Below, in pieces: positions 39,564 through 48,662 of a stretch of DNA of 64,000 nucleotides; positions within the stretch are counted from its first letter, which is position 1; every line of letters starts with the position of its first letter. Position numbers and translations under genes: made by a program. The notes below the pieces were generated by a model. It had not been told where the DNA came from. It did not search any database and saw only the letters and a program-made list of their open reading frames with translations. The stretch is taken from the NCBI RefSeq assembly GCF_000741285.1, contig NZ_JGZE01000011.1:62113-126112 (forward strand), given 5' to 3'. The stretch is from Bifidobacterium mongoliense DSM 21395. GTDB lineage: Bacteria > Actinomycetota > Actinomycetes > Actinomycetales > Bifidobacteriaceae.

Positions 39564-41165
39564 ATGGCTATCGAAGGACAAGGGCTTGAGATTCAAATCG
39601 GCGCTCGCACATTGCTGCACCCCACGGACTTCCATGTCGTCCGCGGCGACAAGATCGGTCTGGTCGGTCGCAACGGTGCAGGCAAAACCACGCTGACCCG
39701 TGTGATCACCGGCGATATGCTCCCCGCATCAGGCCAGGTGCGCGTCACCGGCCATCTCGGCTATCTGCCGCAGGACACCCATGCGGCCGATCCCGAGCAG
39801 ACGGCGCTCGACCGCATGATGAGCGCGCGTGACATCGCCTCCATCATCGTGCGGCTCCGTCGTGCCGAGAAGGACATGACCAGCCCCGACTCCGATGTCA
39901 TGACCAAGGCGATGGACCGCTACGACAAAGCCATGCAGGACTTCGAGAAGGCTGGTGGATACGCCGCGCAGTCCCAGGCCATCTCCATGGCCGACAGCCT
40001 CGGCCTGCCCCAGAGCGTGATGCAGCAGAAGCTCGGCACCCTCTCGGGCGGCCAGCGCCGCCGCATCGAGCTGGCACGCATCCTCTTCTCCGACGCCGAT
40101 ACCCTCATTCTCGACGAGCCGACCAACCATTTGGACGCCGACTCCATCGAATGGCTCCGTGGTTATCTCAAGCGTTTCGAGGGCGGGTTCCTTGTGATAT
40201 CCCATTCCACGGAGCTGCTCGACGAGGTGGTCAACAAGGTGTGGCATCTCGACGCCCAGCTCGGGGCGATCGACATGTACTCCCTCGGCTGGAAGGCCTA
40301 TCTGCACCAGCGTGTCGTCGACGAGGAGCGCCGACGCCGCGAGCGCGAGGTGGCCGAGAAGAAGGCGGATCGCCTGATGAAGCAGGGCATACGCCTGCAT
40401 GCGAAGGCCACGAAGGCCGTCGCCGCGCAGAACATGATGCGTCGCGCCGAGCGACTCCTGTCGCAGACGAGCGAGGCCGAGCGCAAGGAGAAGGTCGCCG
40501 ACATCCGCTTCCCCGAACCGGCGCCGTGCGGACGCACACCGATCACCGCCAAGGGCATTTCGAAGGCCTACGGATCCAACATCGTGTTCGCCGGGATCGA
40601 CCTCGCGATCGACAAGGGGTCGCGCGTGGTGATCCTGGGATACAACGGCGCCGGCAAGACGACCACGTTGCGCATCCTCGCCGGCGAGGAGACGGCCGAT
40701 ACGGGCGACGTCGTCTACGGGCACGGCTGCAAGATCGGCTATTTCGCTCAGGAGCACGACACCCTCGAACTCAACGCCACGGTGCTTGAGAACCTGCAGC
40801 ATGTGGCCCCCGAGCTCGATGACACCCACGCCCGCTCGATCCTGGGCAGCTTCCTGTTCTCGGGTGAGGACGCGATGAAACCCGCCAGTGTCCTGTCGGG
40901 CGGTGAGAAGACGCGTCTGGCGCTCGCCACCTTGGTGACCTCGCGGGCGAACGTCCTGCTGCTCGACGAGCCGACGAACAACCTCGATCCGGTGTCTCGC
41001 GACGAGATCCTCAAGGCCATCGCGAAATACGAGGGCGCGATCATCCTGGTGACCCACGATGAGGGCGCCGTGGAGGCGCTCAATCCCGAGCGCGTCCTGC
41101 TCATGCCCGACGGCGACGAGGACCTGTGGAACGACGAATACCTCGACCTCGTGGCCGAGGAGTGA
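39564..41165 (+). CDS. ABC-F family ATPase (ribosome-associated type)
   Basis: The 533-residue protein has two fused ABC modules and no membrane segments: Walker A GRNGAGKTT and GYNGAGKTT, signatures LSGGQRRRIELA and LSGGEKTRLALA, and Walker B LILDEPTNHLD and LLLDEPTNNLD. A charged inter-domain linker is rich in Arg, Lys and Glu (about residues 245-310). ABC-F proteins act on the ribosomal E site as translation factors or antibiotic-protection factors. Nothing here discriminates between those roles; the short linker makes a housekeeping factor as likely as resistance. The start MAIEGQGLEIQ at 39564 gives the normal length; an open frame extends far upstream but is antisense to uvrA. Confidence 0.92.
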   Translation: MAIEGQGLEIQIGARTLLHPTDFHVVRGDKIGLVGRNGAGKTTLTRVITGDMLPASGQVRVTGHLGYLPQDTHAADPEQTALDRMMSARDIASIIVRLRRAEKDMTSPDSDVMTKAMDRYDKAMQDFEKAGGYAAQSQAISMADSLGLPQSVMQQKLGTLSGGQRRRIELARILFSDADTLILDEPTNHLDADSIEWLRGYLKRFEGGFLVISHSTELLDEVVNKVWHLDAQLGAIDMYSLGWKAYLHQRVVDEERRRREREVAEKKADRLMKQGIRLHAKATKAVAAQNMMRRAERLLSQTSEAERKEKVADIRFPEPAPCGRTPITAKGISKAYGSNIVFAGIDLAIDKGSRVVILGYNGAGKTTTLRILAGEETADTGDVVYGHGCKIGYFAQEHDTLELNATVLENLQHVAPELDDTHARSILGSFLFSGEDAMKPASVLSGGEKTRLALATLVTSRANVLLLDEPTNNLDPVSRDEILKAIAKYEGAIILVTHDEGAVEALNPERVLLMPDGDEDLWNDEYLDLVAEE

Positions 41166-41259
41166 GACCGGCCACCGGACACCCCGACGGTGGGATCCGC
41201 ACGCCGCACCTTCGTTGCGCAGCCGACTAGAATGAAGGCACGCAACCAAAGGGGTCGAT

Positions 41260-43251
41260 ATGATACACCATGGGGATTCAGTCCGGCGGCGGGCCTTGCG
41301 CCATGCCGCCTTCGACGTGGCGACGGTGCGCGCGATGGAGGCGCCGTTGTTGCGCAGCGGCGTGCCGCTTATGAGCATGGCGGCCGCGGCCGCGGCACGT
41401 GTCGTGCTGGCGTTGCTCGACGATATGGATGTCGACACCCATGAGGCAGGCGTCGTGTTGCTCGCCGGTGCCGGGGACAACGGCGGCGATGGTCTGCTCG
41501 CGGGTGCGCGGCTGCTGGGCGAGGGCGTGGCGGTCACGGCGGTGACCGTGGGCAGAAGCGCGCATGCGGCCGCGTTCTCCTCGTTCGTGCGTGCCGGCGG
41601 CAGCGTGTTGGTCCTCGATCAGGCCTCGACCATACCCGGCTGTGCTTCGGGATTCGGCGCCGGTGAGGCGGGCGAGCGCCTGCACACCGCCATCGGACTG
41701 GCTCAGGACGCCGATGTGCTCATCGATGCGATGACCGGCATCGGCGTAAGCGGGGCTTTGCGCGGCATTCCGGCGGCGCTAGCCAAGGCGCTCGGCCGCG
41801 ATGGCGGTGTCCCGGACCGCCCGGCGATGGGCGATGCGGCGCATGACGACGATGATGCGCCGCTGGTCGTGGCCATGGACACCCCTTCGGGCATCGGCGT
41901 CGACGACGGTACCCTGCCGGGGCCATACATTCCCGCGGATATGACCGTGATGTGCGGGGCGCTCAAACCGTGCGCGATGCTGCCGCCGGCCGCCTATGCC
42001 TGTGGAACGGTGTATCTGGCGGACTTCGGGTTCGACCTGCATGGGCATGATCCCGCGGTGCGCGCCATGGACGGTGCCCTCGCCGCACGATCGCTGCGTC
42101 TGCCCCGGCTGCAGGACGCCAAATATTCCCGCGGCGTCACGGGACTGATCACCGGCTCGACCCGGTACCCTGGGGCGGGTGTGCTGACGACCGATGCCGC
42201 CGCCCATGCGAATATCGGCATGGTGCGTTACATGGGTCCCTCCCGTGTCCAGGACATGGTCCTCACCCGCGTGCCCGAAGCGGTGCTCGGCAAAGGGCGC
42301 GTGGAATCATGGGTCGTGGGTTCCGGAGTGCCTTCCGCGCAGGATCCGCAAGCCCATGCCGACACCCAGCGTGAGATCATCACGGCGCTTCTGGCCCATT
42401 ATGATGTCGGTGAATACTCCACGGACGATCCCCGTGACGCAGATCCAAACGACGACGACGCGGATGACGCCGGATTGCACGATGAGGTCCCGGGCGGCGA
42501 CGCCGAGGATGGTGACGCCCCGTTCGCGAACGGATCCGCAGGCTATGCCATGCCGCCGATCTGCGTGGATGCGGGCGCACTGGACATACTGCCCTCCCGC
42601 GTGCCGCCCCAGGTCGTCATCACCCCCCATGCCGGTGAGCTGGCCGCATTGCTCTCCTTGCGCGGCGAGGCCCTGTCGGCGGCCGATGTGTTGGCCGATC
42701 CCTGGTCCTGGGCGAAGCGTGCCCACGAGATCACCGGGGCCACCGTGGTGCTCAAGGGTGCGATCACCCTCGTCGTTGGCGATCATGAAGACGGTGGCGT
42801 CGTCACCCTGGTATCGGGTGCGGCCCCGGCGTGGCTGGGCACCGCCGGTGCGGGGGACGTACTTGCCGGCACGATGGGAGCCCTGCTGGCCCAACAGGAC
42901 GGCGAGCTGCAGGAGGACGCCGACGCGTGCGTCGAAGCGGCCGCTGCCGCCTGCTACATCCACGGACGCGCGGCTGCCCTGGCCAGCGGCAGCGGCCAGC
43001 GCGGCTGGAGCGAGCCGACAATCGTCCGCATCCCCGTTCCGGCGCCCGCGATGAACGCCGCTCTCAGTGACGCCGGCCTCGGTGTCGGCGCCGTCGACAT
43101 CGACGACCTGAGCGATGACGATGCCGTCGATGCCGTCGGAAGCGACATGGATGACGACCTGGGGATGGACGAGGTGCCCGTCGGTCACCCGATCGTGGCT
43201 CACGATCTCATCGCGGCCCTCCCCCGCGTTGTCTCGGGGCTGCTGGGATGA
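41260..43251 (+). CDS. nnr: Bifunctional NAD(P)HX epimerase / ADP-dependent NAD(P)HX dehydratase
   Basis: This enzyme repairs hydrated NAD(P)H: the N-terminal YjeF domain epimerises NADPHX, the C-terminal ribokinase-like domain dehydrates it with ADP. The 663-residue product has VLLAGAGDNGGDGLLAGARLL (about 69-89) and VAMDTPSGIGVDDG in the epimerase half. LITGSTRYPGAGVLTTDAA and LGTAGAGDVLAGTMGALL mark the dehydratase half. It carries an unusual acidic, low-complexity insert near residues 390-425 (DPNDDDADDAG) and another Asp-rich stretch near the C-terminus. The start MIHHGDSVRRRAL follows AAAGGGG. The next gene begins 8 bp after its stop. Confidence 0.94.
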   Translation: MIHHGDSVRRRALRHAAFDVATVRAMEAPLLRSGVPLMSMAAAAAARVVLALLDDMDVDTHEAGVVLLAGAGDNGGDGLLAGARLLGEGVAVTAVTVGRSAHAAAFSSFVRAGGSVLVLDQASTIPGCASGFGAGEAGERLHTAIGLAQDADVLIDAMTGIGVSGALRGIPAALAKALGRDGGVPDRPAMGDAAHDDDDAPLVVAMDTPSGIGVDDGTLPGPYIPADMTVMCGALKPCAMLPPAAYACGTVYLADFGFDLHGHDPAVRAMDGALAARSLRLPRLQDAKYSRGVTGLITGSTRYPGAGVLTTDAAAHANIGMVRYMGPSRVQDMVLTRVPEAVLGKGRVESWVVGSGVPSAQDPQAHADTQREIITALLAHYDVGEYSTDDPRDADPNDDDADDAGLHDEVPGGDAEDGDAPFANGSAGYAMPPICVDAGALDILPSRVPPQVVITPHAGELAALLSLRGEALSAADVLADPWSWAKRAHEITGATVVLKGAITLVVGDHEDGGVVTLVSGAAPAWLGTAGAGDVLAGTMGALLAQQDGELQEDADACVEAAAAACYIHGRAAALASGSGQRGWSEPTIVRIPVPAPAMNAALSDAGLGVGAVDIDDLSDDDAVDAVGSDMDDDLGMDEVPVGHPIVAHDLIAALPRVVSGLLG

Positions 43252-43258
43252 TGAACGC

Positions 43259-43913
43259 ATGACCGATACCCCCGCATCCCCCCGCTGCACCGACGTCGTC
43301 TTCGATTTCTGCGGCGTGCTCATCGACTGGCAATGCGCCGCGTGCCTGCGGGGTCACCTGCCCGATGCCCTCGTCGAGCGCATCTGCGCCGATGACGACC
43401 CGTACGGTTTCTTCCATTATGAGGACCTCATGGACCGCGGACAGGACTTCGCCGACGTGCTCGCCCGGTACCGTGATGAATTCGGCGACGACATGGCGCG
43501 CATCTTCGACTACTACATCCGCCATTACGGGGATGCCCTGCCCCGTCTCGTCCCGGGAATGCGCGGGCTGCTCGAGGACCTGCACGCCGCAGGCACCGGC
43601 GTGTGGGGCCTGACGAACTGGTCCCACGAAACATTCCCCCGTGGCCTACGAGCGGTTTCCCAGGCTTGCCGAACTGCTCGACGGCGTCGTCGTGTCGGGC
43701 GTGGAGAAGATGCACAAGCCCAATGCGGACATCTACGAGCTGACGCTGCGGCGTTTCGGACTGGACGCGGCGCGATGCCTGTTCTTCGACGACACGGCGG
43801 CCAACGTCGAAGGGGCCCGGGCGATCGGCATGCCGGCGAGCAGGTTCACCGACGCCCAGTCGGCACGTGAGGAACTCGTATCCCTTGGCGCCCTGCCCGC
43901 GCATCGCGCCTGA
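43259..43913 (+). pseudogene. HAD-superfamily hydrolase (haloacid-dehalogenase-like), frameshifted
   Basis: The 5' frame starts MTDTPASPRCTDVVFDFCGVLIDW, containing the HAD nucleophile Asp. It runs through VPGMRGLLEDLHAAG and the motif II region GLTNWSHETFP. At a run of five C (43636-43640) the sequence leaves frame. The expected continuation VAYERFPRLAELLDGVVVSG..KMHKPNADIY, with motif IV LFFDDTAANVEGARAIGM, is in the next frame and stops at 43913. The total of 655 nt is one base more than a multiple of three, so removing one C restores a product of about 217 residues. It is either a real mutation or a homopolymer sequencing error. It lies 8 bp after the nnr gene. Confidence 0.85.
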
Positions 43914-44000
43914 TCATCTGTTCGGCTCCGAACGCGCGACCCTGGACGAACCCGGACGAACCCAGACGACCGGTAGTCCACGACTGCTATACATGACGAT

Positions 44001-44924
44001 ATGACCCTGCTGCAGCTGAAATACATTGTCAAGATCGTGGAGTGCGGCTCCATGAACGAGGCGTCGCACGAACTGTACGTCTCCCAGCCCGCGTTGAGCT
44101 CCGCCGTCAAGGAACTGGAGAACGAGCTCAGCATCGAGATCTTCACCCGTTCGTCGCAGGGCATCACCCTCACCGTCGACGGCGCCGAATTCCTCACCTA
44201 CGCACGCCAGGTCCTCGACCAGGCGGCGCTGCTCGAGGAACGGTACCGGAACGCCACGCCCCGCAAGCAGTTGTGCAGCGTGTCGACGCAGCACTACATG
44301 TTCGCCGTGGAAGCCTTCGTCGAGATGATCGACGACGCGCATGCCGACGAGTATGAATTCACCATCAGGGAGACGCGCACCAGGGACATCATCAACCAGG
44401 TGTCCTCGATGCTCGCCGACGTCGGCATCATCTACCTGTCCGACTTCAACCGGGACGTCATCGGCAAACTGCTGCGCGAGAAGCATCTCGAGTTCCATCC
44501 GCTGTTCCGCGCCCCGCTGCACGTCTTCATCTCACGCGACAACCCCCTCGCCTCACGGGCCAAGGTGACCATGGAGGATCTGCGCCCGTATCCCTTCATC
44601 CAGTACGAGCAGGGCGAGGAGGGCAGTTTCTATTTCGCCGAGGAGGCCGTCTGGCCCGACAACCCGCCCAAGCGGATCAACGTCACGGATCGGGCGACGA
44701 TCCTCAACTTCATCATCGGCCTCAACGGCTACACGGTGTGCACGGGCATCGACAACGGCGACCTCAACAATGAGCGTATCGTCACCGTGCCGCTCGACAG
44801 CGACGAGACCATGCTGGTGGGATGGCTCACCAACGAGCGCGCCCGGTTGACCCGTGCGGCGCAGGCCTATCTCGACAAGCTCGCCACTGTGGTCGCCTCG
44901 CACGGCTACGAGCTCATCCGCTAG
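44001..44924 (+). CDS. LysR-family transcriptional regulator
   Basis: The 307-residue protein has an N-terminal winged helix-turn-helix ([20 protein letters not shown], with [18 protein letters not shown]) and a periplasmic-binding-like effector domain. Members usually control a divergent gene or regulon. The adjacent pyr operon is convergent and shares its stop region, so the target is not obvious. The last four bases (CTAG) contain both its stop and the stop of pyrE on the other strand. The upstream gap of 87 bp may hold its promoter. The effector is unknown. Confidence 0.9.
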   Translation: MTLLQLKYIVKIVECGSMNEASHELYVSQPALSSAVKELENELSIEIFTRSSQGITLTVDGAEFLTYARQVLDQAALLEERYRNATPRKQLCSVSTQHYMFAVEAFVEMIDDAHADEYEFTIRETRTRDIINQVSSMLADVGIIYLSDFNRDVIGKLLREKHLEFHPLFRAPLHVFISRDNPLASRAKVTMEDLRPYPFIQYEQGEEGSFYFAEEAVWPDNPPKRINVTDRATILNFIIGLNGYTVCTGIDNGDLNNERIVTVPLDSDETMLVGWLTNERARLTRAAQAYLDKLATVVASHGYELIR

Positions 44925-45631
44925 TTCCGGGACGCGCCGTATTCGTCGAGGTAGCGTGCGGCTCGCTCGTGGGTGTCGTGGTCGATGAGCGTGTCGCCGC
45001 GGGCGTCGGTCATATGCGCCGCCGCGGCCAGGATCTCGCGCATGGTGGCGATGGCCAGGACGGGGAAACCGAATTCGTGCGCGATCGCGTCGACGGCGGA
45101 GACGTCGCCCTCACCGGACCGTTCCATCCGATCCACCGCGAGCACCAGCCCGACGATCTCCACGTCGGCGCAGGCGCGGATCTTGGGCACGACCTCCCGC
45201 ACGGCGGTGCCCGCCGTCATGACGTCGTCGACGAGCAGGACCTTCATGCCGTCCTTCAACGGCGTCCCCACGAGGATGCCGCCATCACCGTGGTCCTTGA
45301 CCTCCTTGCGGTCGAAGGTGTAGCCCACCCCGACGCTGTGCAGCGAGGTCAACGCGATCGTCGTCGAGACCGCGATCGGTATGCCCTTGTAGGCCGGTCC
45401 GAACACGGTGTCGATGTCGCGCGGCAGGATGCCGGCCCGGATGGCGTCCACGATCTTCTCGGCGTAGAAGGCGCCCAGCGTGCTGATCGTGATGCCGTCG
45501 TCGAACGCGCCCGCGTTGATGAAGTAGGGCGAACGCCTGCCGGATTTGAGGGTGAAATCCCCGAAGCGCAGCGCTTGGGCATGCAGCAGGAATGAGGTGA
45601 AACGTTCGTCCAACGGTTCTTGGTTGGTCAT
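44921..45631 (-). CDS. pyrE: Orotate phosphoribosyltransferase
   Basis: PyrE joins orotate to PRPP, the fifth step of UMP synthesis. The 236-residue protein has the PRPP loop [15 protein letters not shown] and the catalytic-loop segment around [13 protein letters not shown]. The start [11 protein letters not shown] at 45631 follows a GGAGC-type site. It is the last gene of the pyr run, separated from pyrF by 161 bp where pyrK and pyrD would normally be. Its stop overlaps that of the convergent LysR gene. Confidence 0.95.
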   Translation of the reverse strand: MTNQEPLDERFTSFLLHAQALRFGDFTLKSGRRSPYFINAGAFDDGITISTLGAFYAEKIVDAIRAGILPRDIDTVFGPAYKGIPIAVSTTIALTSLHSVGVGYTFDRKEVKDHGDGGILVGTPLKDGMKVLLVDDVMTAGTAVREVVPKIRACADVEIVGLVLAVDRMERSGEGDVSAVDAIAHEFGFPVLAIATMREILAAAAHMTDARGDTLIDHDTHERAARYLDEYGASRN

Positions 45632-45678
45632 GGGGTGATGATGCTCCTTGGGTTGTGGTCATGACGGTGGCGGCCATA

Positions 45679-45706
45679 ACGATGGTGTTCATGACGATGG
45701 TGTTCA
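45679..45706. repeat. Short direct repeat in the pyrF-pyrE gap
   Basis: ACGATGGTGTTCA occurs at 45679-45691 and 45694-45706 (period 15), inside a G/T-rich stretch with further ATGACG and ATGGTGG echoes (45661-45730). The 161-bp gap has no open gene. It marks the place where pyrK-pyrD usually lie in related genomes. Confidence 0.7.
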
Positions 45707-45792
45707 GGTGGTAATGGTGGTCGTCATGCAGTGGGGTTCAGCGTGGTGGGCGGGGCGGAAGGACGATCGATCGGACCGCCGCCGATCCTCGA

Positions 45793-46788
45793 CTAGCGCG
45801 ACGAGGCCTGGTCCAGTGCGTCACGCATGTCGATGGCGGCCCGTCGCGCCGAATGGGCCACGAGCTCCAGGGCGTCGTCCTGTCCCATCGAGGCTTGTCG
45901 TTCGGGTGCGGATCGCCAGGCGCCGATGATGCCGCGTGACGAACTGATGACCGCACCGCGGCCTTCGGCGTCGAACATGCCCGCCACGTCGTCGGTGGTG
46001 CCGCCTTGCGCCCCGTATCCGGGAACGAGCAGCATCGTGTGCGGCATGGACCGTCGCAGCGCGGCGGCGTCGGCTCCGAAGGTCGCCCCGAACACCCCGC
46101 CCACGCGGCTGTATCCGTACGCCCCTTCCGTGCCGCGGCCCCATGTCTCGACGAGGCCGGCGACGTGTTCGTATAGCCGGCCGCCGGAACCCAGTTCAAG
46201 CTCCTGCAGGTCCACGCTCGAGGGATTCGAGGTGTGCACGAGGACGAAGAGGTCCTTGTCGCAGGCGTCGGCGGCTTCGACGAATGGCGCGATGCCATCG
46301 ACGCCCAAATATGGGTTGACGGTGATGGCGTCCTCCCGCCAGGGATCGTAGCGGTTCGGAACGGATGCCGTGTCCTGACGCGTCCCCGGCAGGGCGGGGA
46401 CGCCGCTGAGATGATGGGCGTACGCCGCGGCGGTCGAGCCGATGTCGCCGCGCTTCACATCCCCGACCACATACAGGCCCCGTTCGTGCGCGTAGTCGCA
46501 GGTCATGGCGTAGGCGTCCACGCCGGCCGGTCCCAATGCCTCGTACATCGCGATCTGTGGTTTCACCGCGGGTACGATATCGCAGACGGCATCGATGAGC
46601 ACCTGGTTGAAGACGACGTAGGCCATGGCCAGTTGCACGGCGTCGATCTCCCGTTCGTCCTCGACGGTGTCGGCCACCTCGTCATGCAACGAGGCGATGA
46701 CCGGTTCGGGGACGAGCTGCGGCGTCGGGTCCAGTCCGACCACGCTGGGGTTGTGCATGCGTTCGATCGCGTCGATGAGACGGTCCAT
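45793..46788 (-). CDS. pyrF: Orotidine 5'-phosphate decarboxylase (type 2)
   Basis: PyrF decarboxylates OMP to UMP. The 331-residue protein belongs to the longer type-2 subfamily common in actinobacteria. It starts MDRLIDAIERMHNPSVVGLDP and has the catalytic VVGDVKRGDIGSTA motif with its Asp-Lys-Asp network. The C-terminal LLVPGYGAQGG phosphate loop is also present. It begins one base after the pyrC stop. Confidence 0.95.
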   Translation of the reverse strand: MDRLIDAIERMHNPSVVGLDPTPQLVPEPVIASLHDEVADTVEDEREIDAVQLAMAYVVFNQVLIDAVCDIVPAVKPQIAMYEALGPAGVDAYAMTCDYAHERGLYVVGDVKRGDIGSTAAAYAHHLSGVPALPGTRQDTASVPNRYDPWREDAITVNPYLGVDGIAPFVEAADACDKDLFVLVHTSNPSSVDLQELELGSGGRLYEHVAGLVETWGRGTEGAYGYSRVGGVFGATFGADAAALRRSMPHTMLLVPGYGAQGGTTDDVAGMFDAEGRGAVISSSRGIIGAWRSAPERQASMGQDDALELVAHSARRAAIDMRDALDQASSR

Positions 46789-46789
46789 A

Positions 46790-48241
46790 TCAGGCTCCTT
46801 GGCGGCGGGTTCGGGGAATGCGGCTGAAGACCAGTCGGGAATCCATGATCGTGGCGACCGGCAGTCCGCTCACATGCCATCCGCCGAAGGGTGTGTTGCG
46901 GGCCATGGAATGGAAGCGTTCCGGATCGATCGTCCATCGCTGCCCGGGGCAGAGCACGACCAGGTTGGCGCCCTGCGGATTCCGTGCGTCGACGCTGAGG
47001 TCACTCAGGCCGCCAAGGTCCACGACGCGCGACGGCCCGTGCGCCTGCGCCGCGAGGGCGTGGACGTCCGTGGGGGCGTGCCCCATGAATCGCGTCGGTG
47101 CGACCGCCATGAGTTCGATGAGTCGGCGCTCGTCGATGATCCCCCCGTCGACCAGGACGCTGTTGCAGACCGCATACGCGGTCTCCAACCCGATGATGCC
47201 GTTGGGGGCCTCGAGGAAGGTCCCCTGCTTCTCGAGGGTCGTGTGGGGGGCGTGGTCGGTGGCGAGCATGTCCACGGTGCCGTCGGCGATGGCCCTCAGC
47301 GTGGCCTCGCGATCGCCGCGGGAACGCAGCGGCGGGTTCATCTTCGCCAACGTGCCGTAGCGCGCCACATCCTCGTCGCACAAGGCGAGGTAGTGCGGTG
47401 CGGTCTCGCAGGTGATGGGCAGTCCCTCGCGCTTCGCCCCGCGCACCGCGTCGAAGGCCTTGGCGGTGCTCACGTGTTGGAAGTGGATGGGCGTGCCCGT
47501 GCGGCGCGCCGCATCGATGTCCCGTTCGACGATGGTCAGTTCGGTGGAGGCGGGGATGCCGGGCAACCCGAGTTTCCGGTTGACGCTCCCCTCGTTCATC
47601 ACGCCGGCCTCATGGTGCTCGCAGTGCTCGAGCAACCTCAGATGGGCGCCTCTGGCATGGGCGAGCGCCGCGTCGAGCACGGTGTCGCTGACGGCCGAGC
47701 CGTCGTCGCTCATGGCCGTCACGGGATGTCGCGAGCCTTGGTGCTCGGCCTCGCCGCCCACCAGGTACCGGCTCCAGTCGCGAGGATCCGAGGGGCGTTC
47801 CCCCGCCCGGTCGGCCGAGGCGCAGACGCTCAGATCGTAGTGGACGGGCAGGTCGAGCCCGTGGATGGTCTCGTAGTGTTGCAGATAGTCGATGGCGTCG
47901 CGAGCCCCGGCGTCGAGCACCTCGTCGGCACCGGTTTCGCCGCGGCGCGCGGGGGCCCCGTCGAGTGCCGGCAGGGTGTTGGGCATGACGAGCGCCTGAG
48001 TGTATCCGCCGGAAGCCGCCGCTCGTGCCCCGGAGATCATCGATTCCTTGCGCGTCTGCCCGGGGTCGCGGAAATGGACGTGGGGATCGGCCAGGCCGGG
48101 TGCGAGGATGTAGCCTTCGGCGTCGATGTCCCCATCGGTCAGGGCGTCCTCGTCGTGCAGGCAGGGTCCGTCGGCGTCGGGTATGCGCAGGTCGATGGTC
48201 CGGTCCTCGTCCCAGAGCCGCACGCCATGAAGGGTGGGCAT
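46790..48241 (-). CDS. pyrC: Dihydroorotase
   Basis: PyrC cyclises carbamoyl-aspartate to dihydroorotate, a zinc amidohydrolase step. The 483-residue type-I protein has the metal motif DPHVHFRDPGQ near residue 52, the substrate segment VMPNT, the His metal ligands in HFQHVST and CETAPHYLAL, and the catalytic Asp in MLATDHAPHT. It is somewhat longer than usual, mainly through an insert near 110-165 (GERPSDPRDWSRYLVGGEAE). It starts one base after pyrI. Confidence 0.95.
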   Translation of the reverse strand: MPTLHGVRLWDEDRTIDLRIPDADGPCLHDEDALTDGDIDAEGYILAPGLADPHVHFRDPGQTRKESMISGARAAASGGYTQALVMPNTLPALDGAPARRGETGADEVLDAGARDAIDYLQHYETIHGLDLPVHYDLSVCASADRAGERPSDPRDWSRYLVGGEAEHQGSRHPVTAMSDDGSAVSDTVLDAALAHARGAHLRLLEHCEHHEAGVMNEGSVNRKLGLPGIPASTELTIVERDIDAARRTGTPIHFQHVSTAKAFDAVRGAKREGLPITCETAPHYLALCDEDVARYGTLAKMNPPLRSRGDREATLRAIADGTVDMLATDHAPHTTLEKQGTFLEAPNGIIGLETAYAVCNSVLVDGGIIDERRLIELMAVAPTRFMGHAPTDVHALAAQAHGPSRVVDLGGLSDLSVDARNPQGANLVVLCPGQRWTIDPERFHSMARNTPFGGWHVSGLPVATIMDSRLVFSRIPRTRRQGA

Positions 48242-48242
48242 C

Positions 48243-48662
48243 TCAGATCTTCGCCTTCTCGTCGCAGTAGTCGCACCTGAACTCGGGCGGGTCCCGTCGG
48301 GCGAGGTGGAACATCTGGTCCAGTCCGGGTTCGCTGGTCGTCACGCATCGCGGGTTCCCGCAGGTAATGACGTTCACGATGTGCTCGGGCAGCGTGGGGG
48401 TGATCTTGTCCACGATGCGCCCGCCGCGCACCACGTCGATGGTGGCCTGTCCGGCGACGAAGCCGAGCACGTCGACGTTCACGGGGTGCCGCGTCTCGAT
48501 CTTGATGATGTCCTTGGAGCCGAACCGGTCGCTCGTGGTGTTCATGATCAACGCCAGACGGGTGTCCGTCGGATCGATCCGCAGATACTCCAGGACCTTG
48601 AGCGACTGGCCAGCCGGGACGTGGTCGATGATGATGCCGTTGTTGATGCTCGTCACTTCCAT
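48243..48662 (-). CDS. pyrI: Aspartate carbamoyltransferase regulatory chain
   Basis: PyrI binds nucleotides and allosterically controls PyrB. The 139-residue protein has the nucleotide-binding N-domain (GIIIDHVPAGQSLKVLEYL) and a zinc domain with CGNPRCVTT and CDYC supplying four Cys ligands. It starts in a TGATG overlap with the pyrB stop, ensuring balanced synthesis. PyrI is patchily distributed in actinobacteria but normal in bifidobacteria. Confidence 0.95.
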   Translation of the reverse strand: MEVTSINNGIIIDHVPAGQSLKVLEYLRIDPTDTRLALIMNTTSDRFGSKDIIKIETRHPVNVDVLGFVAGQATIDVVRGGRIVDKITPTLPEHIVNVITCGNPRCVTTSEPGLDQMFHLARRDPPEFRCDYCDEKAKI

